The notes below the pieces were generated by a model. It saw only the letters and a program-made list of their open reading frames with translations. It was not told where the DNA came from and did no database searches. Source: Meconema thalassinum (lineage: Eukaryota > Arthropoda > Insecta > Orthoptera > Tettigoniidae). From it: a DNA stretch of 64,000 nucleotides. Where the stretch lies: positions 291,209,065 to 291,273,064 of the forward strand of contig OX336395.1 in assembly GCA_946902985.2 (NCBI GenBank). Reading direction: 5' to 3'. The first letter of the stretch is position 1, and each line of letters opens with the position of its first letter. The translations under genes were made by a program, and so were the position numbers. Positions 43,093-52,089 of the stretch are shown one piece after another.

Positions 43093-43745
43093 TTAATAAC
43101 GCCGTGAGGCAATATAAAAATAATAAAAATTCTCAATGACAACAAAAGTTAGTGACTCAACATTTTGTCTGTCGTGATACCTTTCACAGACACTTCCACA
43201 CAATTTGCAAATGCATTCTATACTGGGCTCATGATACCCTTCCATTTTGCATAGCTTGAAATGGAATCCATGTACTGTATTGCGAAACGAGTGATTGTAT
43301 GTCTCAGGTCGTAAGATGGACCCTTCCACTCATCGGACGCCATTGCGGCTGTTAAATAAGTCACTCATTTGCATCCTCTTCGTTTTGAGCTCTTTTAGAA
43401 GGTCCTCGTACTGGGTGGTAGATAGAAGCAATAGTTGACACCTTAAATCTTCGATGTAGAAGGTCTCTCTTGACATTTCATAGCACACTTGCGATGGGGT
43501 ATACTTTGAGATACACAGGACTTTTAAAATGAAAGTTGCCTTGACTCTTTCTATGCACTTCATGTTGTTTTTCGTGAGATTCTCCCATATAATGTTCAGA
43601 CCGTAGCTTATTATTACTCTGAATAATGTCATAGCTGTCTCTAATGATAGTTTATTAAGATGTTCTATTTCATGCATTCCTTTTATGGCATGTATTGTTC
43701 TGTCCTTTATATGTTTTTGTCGAGCAGAAAATAATATGGCCTATT
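43093..43745 (-). pseudogene. LINE reverse transcriptase C-terminus with Cys-His tail
   Basis: Minus-strand frame from 43745: ILFSARQKHIKDRTIHAIKG, MHEIEHLNKLSLETAMTLFR, ISYGLNIIWENLTKNNMKCI, VKATFILKVLCISKYTPSQV, FYIEDLRCQLLLLSTTQYED, a stop at 43330, then HGFHFKLCKMEGYHEPSIEC and CICKLCGSVCERYH. ASYG/IWxxL/FLKxxLGLSKxTPSxxxY/IEDLR is the thumb/C-terminal region of a LINE reverse transcriptase. It is the same family as 39896-41992 and the more intact copy, but 5'-truncated and with one stop. Confidence 0.82.
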
Positions 43746-44183
43746 GTTTCGATTATGCTGCTGAGTGCTGAGTTGCCGACCAAAACAATCTTATTCAATA
43801 GATCGATTCAAATCGAGGATTACTCGAAATATCCTCCAGTTGTTGTGGACAGCGCGTTGACGCCAGCTGATCGACGAACTTTCAAGTCAGAAGTTATATT
43901 TCCCAGACTAGAGACAAATGTACCAATATATTTTCTTAAACAGTTTTCAAATGTTTCAGGGGTACGCATACCCCCCCCCCCCCCCCCGTATTCCCCCTGA
44001 AAATATGCCCTGTTTGCTAATATTTTCACCCATATTTTCAGAGCATTAACATTTTGTTGCCTAAGTGTAATGGATCTGATGATGATCGCTTGACGATCGA
44101 AACTGGTCATCCAAGTGTTATTTATTAATCTCATGTTTTTTTTCTTCAGGATTATGGAATAACCCTTCTCATTTGGGTACAAT
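43746..44183 (+). mobile_element. probable Penelope-like element end (hammerhead-bearing)
   Basis: Non-coding sequence with the hammerhead at 44071-44113 near its right end and a C18-19 tract near 43970. Assignment to a Penelope-like pseudo-LTR rests on the ribozyme architecture shared with 19245-19288; no reverse transcriptase, inverted arm or target duplication was found, and the left limit is simply the end of the LINE. Confidence 0.4.
44071..44113 (+). ncRNA. minimal type I hammerhead ribozyme motif
   Basis: Stem I: TGGAT (44071-44075) with ATCCA (44109-44113), 5 bp. Box 1: CTGATGA (44076-44082), one unpaired T (44083). Stem II: GATCG (44084-44088) with CGATC (44094-44098), loop CTTGA. 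Box 2: GAAA (44099-44102). Stem III: A-C (44102-44103) with G-T (44106-44107) around a two-base loop, then C44108 as the base before predicted cleavage (GTC). Every invariant core base is present and all stems pair perfectly, making this the best ribozyme candidate in the window. Activity is predicted only. Confidence 0.8.
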
Positions 44184-44212
44184 CGTGTTGACCGACTACT
44201 ACGGCAACACTG

Positions 44213-44269
44213 ATGATGATGATGATAATTGTTGTTTTAAGGGGCCTAACATCTAGGTTATCGGCCCCT
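44213..44269 (-). mobile_element. 57 bp mini-retroposon with 8 bp target duplication
   Basis: A (ATG)n-flanked block GATAATTGTTGTTTTAAGG, GGCCTAACATCTAGGTTATC, GGCCCCT sits between direct repeats CAACACTG (44205-44212 and 44270-44277). The uninterrupted site GGCAACACTGAAAAT is seen at 30665. Read on the minus strand it ends in a (CAT)n tail. It is the 3' end of the longer repeat at 48828. Confidence 0.82.
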
Positions 44270-44279
44270 CAACACTGAA

Positions 44280-44670
44280 AATGGATTCAGACACCATTAT
44301 AGTTTTATTTAGTCACTGTTTACTTTAAGTTAGTAAGTTATAAGAAAACACTAACTGGTATCATGAAATAGAGGAAGACTTAAGGCAGGTGGGGATCAAC
44401 AGGCAAATGATTGGAGACAGAGGAGAATTCAGAAACAAGATTAAGAATACAAACCTTAAAGTAAATGAAAAGAAGAAGACGGGAACATTGTCGACAGAAT
44501 AACGGAAACAGGAACAGTCAAAGGATGAAGAGATTATGGGAAGAGAAGAGGAAGAAGGGAGAGGAGTGAAAATTGGGTCATCATGAGATATTTAAGTTCA
44601 AACACTGTCCATAAGGACAAACATGATAATACTACTACTACTACTATACTACTATTACTAATAATAATAA
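44280..44670. other. no recognised gene
   Basis: Purine-rich stretch (44360-44580, many GAA/GAG) followed by (TAC)n and (TAA)n simple sequence at 44629-44670. No frame of note. Confidence 0.35.
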
Positions 44671-44672
44671 TA

Positions 44673-45404
44673 TAAGGTGCGCTCAAAAAGTAACGAGCTG
44701 GAGGCTGGAATGCGCAAACCGGTGACTACATCGGCTAATCGTGGCGTAGGTAACGAGGTGTGGCTCCCACCAGAGCGTGGAAGGTCACAGCCCGTCGCTG
44801 TTGTTCGGTTTCTGACTGCGGAAGGAGTAGGGGGAACGGACATTCATCGCCGAATGCCACAAGTGTACGGCGAACACTGCATGTCCCTTGCAAGAGTCAA
44901 GGCGTGGCACAAGCGCTTCAGGGAAGGACGGGTGTTGTTAGCCGAAGATGCCCGGTCTGGGGCACCCCCCTGCATTACCGATGATAACGTCCAGCTGGTT
45001 GATGCACTCATTACCCAGGACCGCCGAGTGACAGTGAACGCCATAGTCGCTCCACGACAATGCACGACCTCATACGGCCAACACAGTCGCGGCACTCCTG
45101 CAGAAATTCAAATGGAAGGTTCTCGGCCACCCTCCATACAGTCCAGACCTCTCTCCCTGTGATTACGCCATGTTTGGTCCCCTGAAAAGGGCTCTGCGGG
45201 GCCAACGATTCACCTCGGACGCCGACATCCAGCTGTATGTGCGGAACTGGTTCACATCGCAGCCCAGGGAATTTTATGAGACAGCCATTCACCGCCTCGT
45301 GTCACAGTGGGACAAGTGCCTCAACAGCCAGGGCCAATACTTCTAACATACAGGTACTGGTTTCTGTAATTATGCCTCCGGCTCGTTACATTTTGAACGC
45401 ACCT

Positions 45405-45406
<2 letters not shown>
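44673..45406 (+). mobile_element. mariner deletion derivative with intact ends
   Basis: Terminal inverted repeats TAAGGTGCGCTCAAAAAGTA / complement at the right end (GCTCGTTACATTTTGAACGC then ACCTTA), extending about 30 bp, flanked by TA. Inserted in a (TAA)n microsatellite. Length 734 bp against about 1.3 kb for a complete mariner. Confidence 0.9.
44740..45346 (+). pseudogene. mariner transposase with internal deletion
   Basis: N-terminal half in one frame: RSQPVAVVRFLTAEGVGGTD, IHRRMPQVYGEHCMSLARVK, AWHKRFREGR and RRVTVNAI (both helix-turn-helix regions). At about 45050 the sequence jumps to the catalytic region in the next frame: LHDNARPHTANTVAALLQKF, WKVLGHPPYSPDLSPCDYAM, FGPLKRALRGQRFTSDADIQ, VSQWDKCLNSQGQYF and a stop. 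LHDNARPH carries the second catalytic Asp and YSPDLSPCDY the third (34 residues apart, as in mariners). The segment with the first Asp is deleted and the frame is shifted, so no active enzyme is possible. DNA binding by the N-terminal part cannot be excluded. Confidence 0.9.

Positions 45407-45486
<80 letters not shown>
45407..45486. repeat. (TAA)n microsatellite
   Basis: About 26 uninterrupted TAA units; the site of the mariner insertion, with shorter TAA sequence on its other side. Confidence 0.95.
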
Positions 45487-45488
<2 letters not shown>

Positions 45489-45699
45489 CAATTACGAGCC
45501 TTACAGTAGTCGCATATGATGTGTAACATCTGACATGTTATTCGAATAATTCCATATTACTTACTCGCATTTTTTGAAAGAATGAACTCATAGTGCTACC
45601 TTGTGCCAGCAAACATGAAGAATTCCTTCGTGTTATTACCATCGGTAAGTTCTCATTACTATTATTTCTGCAATAACTACTTGTAAAACTCCAGTGACA

Positions 45700-46180
45700 A
45701 ATCCTTTCAGCAAATATGATGTAATAGTGCTGTATTTTGGCCGACAGTACCTCGAGTGCTTACATTAAATAAGAATACAGCAAAGGTAGTAAGATTTAAT
45801 AAATCATAATTGTTTTCAACAAATATGATATAATGAATATTTTCACACCAAAGAACGACAACTTGAAGATGATTTATTGTAGGAATATCTGTAATGGCGC
45901 CTCCAAACCTTGAATTAAACCGTATGCTATATACATTACACCTAGTGCTGTATTTTGGCCGACAGTACCTCGAGTGCTTACATTAAATAAGATCACTGGA
46001 AAAGGAGTAAGATTTAATAAATCATAATTGTTTTCAGCAAATATGATTTAATGAATATTTTCACACCAAAGAACGACAGTTCGAAGATGATTTATTGTAG
46101 GAATATCTGTAATGGGACCTCCAAACTTTGAAGTATACCGTATGCGATTTACATTCCACATAGCCACATGACCGACAGTA
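45700..46180. repeat. 220 bp tandem repeat, two units
   Basis: GTGCTGTATTTTGGCCGACA at 45730 and 45950, ATTTAATAAATCATAATTG and GATGATTTATTGTAGGAAT recur 220 bp apart with about 93-95 percent visual identity. A partial third unit precedes (CAAATATGATGTAATAGTG near 45713). No coding. Confidence 0.85.
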
Positions 46181-46324
46181 TGTCGTAGTACCAATCTCCA
46201 CCACCACGCGTGCTCATTGTTTCCGTCCACTTTCCGTCCCACTCCCGTCCCATTTTACAAAATCACCCCCACACAAAAATATACAGCAACCGAGTGGAAA
46301 GATGTCACACATCAATAATAATAA

Positions 46325-47275
46325 TAATAATGAAAAATTCAAGGGTAGAAAATGGCGTAAGGCTAGGGTACAAGTATAAGAATCTTACAATCGACTGTCT
46401 AGCCTTTGCAGATGAGCTAGTGATTATTTCAGATTCCATTGATATGGCAGAAGAACAACTTAACTAGCTGAAAAATCAAGCACTGAAGACTGGGCTTCAA
46501 ATCTCATTTGAGAAGACACAAAATCAGCGCCCAGGGAACTGGAGGTCGGACTAGGAAAAGTTCAGTAGGCAAAAAAAATTAAATACCTCGGTGAATGGAT
46601 AGAGCCTAACCTATCAGAGAAGGAAGCCTTCATGGTCACGCATTAATAAAATGGAAATGGCATACAACCTGACTAAAGACATCTACAATAAGAGATCGAT
46701 ATCCTTAAACGCCAAAATTAGACATTACTGCACTGTTATTCGACCAGAGGCTCTGTATGCGGCTGAGACTCTAATAATGAACAAGAAAGGTACAATGGAG
46801 AAACTAGAGGCTAAAGAAAGGAAGATTTTGAGGAAAATCCTGGATCCCATCAAAGAAAACATCGAGTACAGAAGGCGTCACAACCACGAATTATACAAGC
46901 ACGTGGAGAAGATCAGTCACACGATTCGAAAAAGAAGGATTGCCTTTTATAGCCACGTGACACGAATGAGTCCAGGCAGGATATCAAGACGGATATTGTC
47001 GTACTTTCAAGATAAGAAAACCAAAGGGGCATGGTTTATGGAAGTTGAGAAAGATCTACGTGAAATGGAAATTTTCCCTAAATATATCCAGGAGCGTGTT
47101 CCACTTCAGGAAGAACTACGTACGCACAAAGGTTTCCAGGGAAAGCCGAAGCTGAAGACAGTGAAGGCGTGGTCCCAAGAGAGAAAAGAATAACACCGGA
47201 GACGAATGCGGGAACACTGGGCGGTAGTTAGAGCTCGGAAGAAGAGACAGTTGAACTGACGTGGTCTCTAGTTGG
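46325..47275 (+). pseudogene. LINE reverse transcriptase C-terminal half, copy 1
   Basis: Frame RLGYKYKNLTIDCLAFADEL, VIISDSIDMAEEQLN, then after stops LKNQALKTGLQISFEKTQ, MEMAYNLTKDIYNKRSISLN, AKIRHYCTVIRPEALYAAET, KLEAKERKILRKILDPIKEN, RIAFYSHVTRMSP and RTHKGFQGKPKLKTVKAWSQ. LAFADE is the catalytic FADD motif with the second Asp changed to Glu. Several stops and a (TAA)n tail (47293-47319) complete the picture of a dead 5'-truncated copy. A related second copy follows directly. Confidence 0.85.
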
Positions 47276-47290
47276 CCGAATCGAAGAAAG

Positions 47291-47315
<25 letters not shown>

Positions 47316-47321
<6 letters not shown>

Positions 47322-47940
47322 GAACATCTACAACAAGAAATGCCTGTCACGCAACCTGAAACTGAAGCACTACACCTCAGTCATACGACCAGAAGCCCTG
47401 TATGCCATGGAGTGTCTCTCATTGAACCGAAGTGGTCTGATGGAGAAAATGGAAGTCAGAGAGAGGAGAATTCTCAGGAAGATCCTAGGTCCGGTAAAGG
47501 AAGATGAGGAATACCGTAGGCGGCACAATTCCGAGCTCTACGAACATATAGAAAGGCTCTCTGACTGTGCTAGGAAAAGGAGAGTAGCATTCTATGGTCA
47601 TGTGGCAAGATTGCCTCCCAAAAGACTGACCAATAGGCTGTTCACTTTCTGGCAGAACAAGAAGGTTCGTACCACTTGGCTGACAGAAACTGAGAAAGAC
47701 ATTAATGAACTGGGAATATCAGATCTTCAAGACAGGCAATCTGTGAGACATGCCCTGAAGGAAGTCCATGGATTTCAGGAAAAACCCCGGAAGAAAGGTA
47801 CCCCTTGGACAGATGAAAGGAAGGAGTTACACCGGCAGAAAATGCGACAACACTGGGCAAAGATCAAAGCTCAACAGTTGAACAAGCGTGGTCCAAAGTA
47901 GGCCCATTCGAAACAAGAAGAAGAAAAGATAATATACTGT
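47316..47940 (+). pseudogene. LINE C-terminal fragment, copy 2, tandem to copy 1
   Basis: Starts within the homologous region right after the tail of copy 1: IYNKKCLSRNLKLKHYTSVI, RPEALYAMECLSLNRSGLME, VRERRILRKILGPVKEDEEY, RRRVAFYGHVARLPPKRLTN-type sequence (KRRVAFYGHVARLPPKR), HALKEVHGFQEKPRKKGTPW, QHWAKIKAQQLNKRGPK, stop. About 55-60 percent identical in protein to copy 1 by eye, so a different subfamily. The frame 47407-47901 is open, but the catalytic core is missing. Ends in AAGAAGAAGAAAAG. Confidence 0.85.
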
Positions 47941-48106
47941 GTAATCTTTATGCCGCTGTAATTGGGATGAAAATCCTGTTGTGCACAAATAAATAAATTA
48001 GTGAGCTAAATCGAGGTTTTGCTGTACGCTTCAAAACTTCACATTGAATGAGGGTATCTTATCAGAAAATATGTTACTTCGTATTAGGAGTCTGGTACAT
48101 CTTGGT

Positions 48107-48150
48107 CAACAGCCCCGTGTACTTGGGTGTGTGTAGCATTTGTCTGACAA
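48107..48150 (-). mobile_element. SINE alpha tail-unit fragment
   Basis: ACAGCCCCGTGTACTTGGGTGTGTGTAGCA matches the tandem tail unit of SINE alpha at 8671-8880; immediately next to a GCGGAT element. Confidence 0.65.
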
Positions 48151-48151
48151 C

Positions 48152-48807
48152 TTAAGCCCTGCGCGGATGTGAATATCTGGAAAAAATTTCGCCATGAGGA
48201 TACGCTGCGGATATTGTTTAGAGTAAATTTGCGGATAGTTTTTAGAATACAATGTTGAACTAGACTTTTTTTAAAATAATTTTAGTCTTTACTAAGATCT
48301 GCGTCTTTCACATTTCTTGTTGTTTCCCCATTTGCTTTCGCTTGCATTGTATGAGGATAACAGATAAATGAGAGAAGCCAATACCCTCAATTATTGTTGA
48401 CTTATTTGCAAAAACAAATCCTTTATACCTCCGCTTGCCTTCGTGGGTATATCCGACGACTACGCAAGTGCTATAATTAGCCACCCGCTGTTTCACTTGC
48501 CGTTACTCAGAGGGACAGCACTCAGTCAACATTCTCTTACGATTCATACATAGTCTAGGGGATTGAATTTTTCCCTAAATGTCTAAAGGTGTTGCTTTAT
48601 ACTTTATCTAATTAATTATAAATATAATTGTAATGTCAGCGGATTTGGATAACAGTCGTGCGGATGTGGGGCTAATGCGGATACCAGTCGTGCGGATGCG
48701 GGGCTAATGCGGATACCAGTCGTGCGGATGTGGGGCTAATGCGGATACCAGTCGTGCGGATGCGGGGCGGATGCGGATAACATTTTGTTTATCTACGCAG
48801 GGCTCTA
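48152..48807. mobile_element. GCGGAT-rich inverted-repeat element, copy 2
   Basis: Ends TTAAGCCCTGCGCGGATGTG and, inverted, ATCTACGCAGGGCTCTA. Contains GGAGTAAATTTGCGGATAG-like sequence at the left and at the right a minisatellite of four 32 bp units (48650-48780; GTCGTGCGGATGTGGGGC, TAATGCGGATACCA). No transposase. Confidence 0.7.
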
Positions 48808-48827
48808 ATGATAACCTATATCGATGA

Positions 48828-49620
48828 TGATGATAATTGTTGCTTCAAGGGGCTAACATCCAGGTTATCGGCCCGTAATGGTTTGGGTGATCGTGAAAAT
48901 GAAGGATTATCAAACAAAACCTACAACTAAAACTAACTGCTCTCTTACAAACTAGAAGAGGAAATGGGAAACTAAAAGGAGAAGAATGTAAATATAAAAC
49001 AGGAGGAAAGGAAATGCCCTCAACCCTCGAAGAATGAGAATTCAGGACTTGGAACGAAGGAGAGCCATGAATGGCAGAGAGGAAAGGGAAAGAGGAGGGG
49101 GACCGCCCCAAAGGCAATGGATAAAAAGGTGGGGTGGGAGTGGAAACTTGACCCAGCTCAGGAAGCCCGCGGGGTCGCCAAATCCCGAACTAACCAGCCC
49201 TGCCCTGCCTCTTTGAGGGCCTTGAGCAGAAGACAGGAGATATAATGAAAAGGAAACAAGAGGTCTGACCCCTCGAAGAATGAGGGATCGGGAAAGATGA
49301 GAGAAGGGTCAATTAAGGCGGGAAAGTGAAAGAGACCGAGGTCAACGCCCATGAGCGATCTGCGTGTGTAAGTCCCTCGGAACAAATTGGCCCGTGAGTG
49401 AGAAAGTGAAGCTGGCCACCGGGCCTACCTCAAGTTCAATGACTGCTTGCAATGTGGAAGGGGGTTGGGAAGTGGCGAGAGGGGGTGAAGGAAGAAGGGC
49501 TGCTTCTTGTGACACATTTATAACAGAGAGGTACAGTCAACCAATTGTTCCCAATGTGCTACTTATTTACCAGTCACATAAAAGTGATGGTGATAGTGAA
49601 ATGTCTGGAATTGAACCATT
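48828..49620 (-). mobile_element. 0.8 kb interspersed repeat related to the 57 bp mini-retroposon
   Basis: Starts with GATGATGATAATTGTTGCTT, GGGGCTAACATCCAGGTTATC, GGCCCGTAATGG (as at 44213) and continues as a purine-rich segment with CCTCGAAGAATGAG repeated at 49026 and 49276. Read on the minus strand the (ATC)n is the tail. A pyrimidine/purine asymmetry runs across 48900-49350. Frames here are chance. The right limit is approximate. Confidence 0.5.
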
Positions 49621-49629
49621 AGATGATTA

Positions 49630-50030
49630 ATGACTACCCGGTGATTGATTTTGAAGTGAAGATTGAAAATGCATTTCCATTTGCTTGGTTAATTAGTTAT
49701 AATTATTAATAATGGTTGATTATTAGTAGTTCAGTGCTGAACTATAAAATCATAATATTTTCGTTACAATATTGTTCCACTACACGTATTAGTGTCATTT
49801 AATTATTCCAATCACCTCTAATACAGTTTGTAAAAAGTGAAATAAATAATGGTTGTTATCGTGTGTGTGAGTGAGTGACAGTTGCTGCGGGAACAGAGTG
49901 TACTCCTGACGACTGACGGGTGACGCAGTGCACACCACCCAGCAGGCTGAGAAAAGCAGACTCTCTCTTCAGCTTCCTACTAGATTTTCACAAGGGTCAA
50001 TTAGTTCTGAGGCAGTTACAGTAATAGGGT
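49630..50030. other. no recognised gene
   Basis: AT-rich to 49860, then a GTGTGTGAGTGAGTGACAG simple stretch and a GC-richer part. Nothing assigned. Confidence 0.3.
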
Positions 50031-50035
50031 TGTAG

Positions 50036-50190
50036 TGATGACGAAGACGGCACATACACCCAGTCCTCGAACCACGGGAATTGACCCCAGGAGATTAAAA
50101 TCCCTGATGGCTCGGCCGGGAATCGAATCCGGGGCACTTCGGGCCACGGCCTAGAGCACGAACCATTTAGCCACGGAGCCGGACAGCCAC
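50036..50190 (-). mobile_element. tRNA-headed SINE (epsilon)
   Basis: Minus-strand head GGCTCCGTGGCTAAATGGTT (box A region) and GGATTCGATTCCCGG (box B) at 50181-50112, then GCCATCAGGGATTTTAATCT, GGGTCAATTCCCGTGGTTCG, AGGACTGGGTGTATGTGCCG, GTCTTCGTCATCACTACAAC. The order is tRNA-like head, conserved central block, 3' TCRTCATC-type end. Target duplication not found. Confidence 0.8.
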
Positions 50191-50790
50191 TATGATAAGG
50201 AAGGATGAATGAGAAGTGGCCTGCCGGACTCAGCTCGGCTCCAATGGTCGCCATCTTATTATACTGATTGAAACGTCGTTGATCAATTGGTGAGAATGCC
50301 CCAAAACAAACTGCAATGCTGATAACGACCTTGAAGATCTAGTGAGGTAACTACGGTATCCTATCATTACAGAGGACGGTACACGTGTTATTGCTCAGTT
50401 AACAAACCGGTTCGCAACAATTACTCTTCTCATGCTCGCAGCCGAAACCGGAACCGGTGCATACGGTCACAGATATGTAGGCTATAAACTCTTCATTGGA
50501 ATCATGGAGACCGTCATTTTGTGTTTGGATACAAAGCGAAACAATTAAAAGCGCCCAGCAAGCACGCGGAATGCTCTTAAGGGACTGAATTTTTCAACTT
50601 CCACATCTTTTATCACAGTGGTTCTGAACCCGTAGAAGTCTGCGGACCACTCAGCGAGAAATTGAATCATGTACGGACCACCCCTACACCCCCCTCCCTC
50701 CCCCCCCCCCCCCCCCCCCGCGGCAATACACCTTATGAGTCGTAACCCTTCCTCAATAACATTTATTTTAAAGATATTTCAATTCAAAAC
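50191..50790. other. unannotated; poly-C tract and hAT-like end
   Basis: CAGTGGTTCTGAACCCG at 50617 looks like a hAT terminus but no partner end was found. A C-rich tract (C19) lies at 50700-50719. Confidence 0.35.
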
Positions 50791-50799
50791 CTGATAGTC

Positions 50800-52086
50800 A
50801 TCGCCGCGAAGTAAAAATATGATTTTAAAATTTTGCACAGCTGCCATCTTGTGGTTATGGAAACAGTTGAAAAAAATTATGCCTGTGGATTAACATTTGT
50901 ATAAGGATTTACTGTACCAAGTGTCACTGCAGTCGGATGGTTAAATTGCGAGAAACGTCCACGTGAATATTTATACTTCGCGTCGCCGCCATGTTGGATT
51001 TGTGATCACCAGGTTATTGAAAGTCCTATAGGTGAACTTATGTTCATAGCCCCTATGAACATTAAAACAATCAGTTTGATTGCTGTAATAGATTCGTAGA
51101 TATTGAGATCCATCTAAATATTTCGGATGGTCGCCATGTTGGATTGTTATATGTAGTCTACTGTATAGGCCATAGAGTCATGTACCATTAAAGGAAAATT
51201 ATTGCGTAGGTTCATTATTCAAACTTTCACTTCGATCGCATTATTACGACACAAGAAATAAAAACTTAATTTTAAAATTCGCATAGCCGCCATCTTGATG
51301 TTATGTAAACAATTGAACTAAATTAAATACTAGTGCATTACAATGTGTATAAACATTTCCTGTACCAAGTTTCATTGCGTTTGGGTTATTAAATCACGGG
51401 AAAGGTCTATTTAAAATTTTGAAATTCGCTTGGCCGCCATATTCGTTTTGTAGTTAACTGGTTTTTGAAAATCTTATAGATGAACTTCCAGTAGTGCCCT
51501 TTATCTCCGTACAAAACTTCAGGGTGATACCGCTAATAGTTTCAGAGATATAGAATGCCGGTGAAATATTTCGCACAGCCGCCTTCTTGTGGTTATGTAA
51601 ACAATTGAACGAAGTTAGATGTCGGTGCATTAAAATGTGTATAAACATATACTGTACCAAGTTTCATTGCGTTTGGTTGGTTAAATCGCGAGAAACGTCT
51701 ATTTAAAAGTCGCAAATTCGTTTGGCTGCCATGTTGGTTTGGTAGTTACCAGGTTTTCAAAAGTGACATAGGAGAACTTCTAGTGGTTCCCTTTATCACC
51801 GTACACATTTTCAGGGTGATATCGGTAATAGTTTCGGAGATATTGAATGCTGGTGAAATATTTCACACAGCCATGTTGGATTGGTGAGACGTAACACAAT
51901 TTGAAGGGCACGGTCGGGGTCGTCCGGAATGGTGCTATGAACTTACCGAGTTTCATTGAAATCACTCTAACCGTTTAGAAGTTATTAGGGGGACACACAC
52001 CATCACACACGCACACAGATAGACACACGGACAAAATGTGATCTCATAAGCCTATTTTTTTTTTCATAAATGAAAATAGGCTATAA
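50800..52086 (+). mobile_element. subrepeat element family B (shares 3' module with family A)
   Basis: Repeats of about 300-450 bp built from blocks GCCGCCATCTTG, TATGTAAACAATTGAAC, CTGTACCAAGTTTCATTGCG and AGGTGAACTT. The 3' end has ACCGTTTAGAAGTTATTAGG, a CACACAC run, GATCTCATAAGCCTATTTTT and a hairpin TTTTCAT-AA-ATGAAAATAGGCTA, the same order and partly the same bases as family A, with an unrelated body. The 5' end was not located. Eight GCCGCCAT/GCCAT-TTG words are noted in the findings. Confidence 0.65.
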
Positions 52087-52089
52087 ATA

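Noticed and set aside
48845..49385. Proline/serine-rich minus-strand frames
   Set aside because: Arise from a purine/pyrimidine-biased repeat, with no motif.
50617..50635. hAT-like terminus CAGTGGTTCTGAACC
   Set aside because: No matching inverted end or 8 bp duplication was found nearby, so no element is called.
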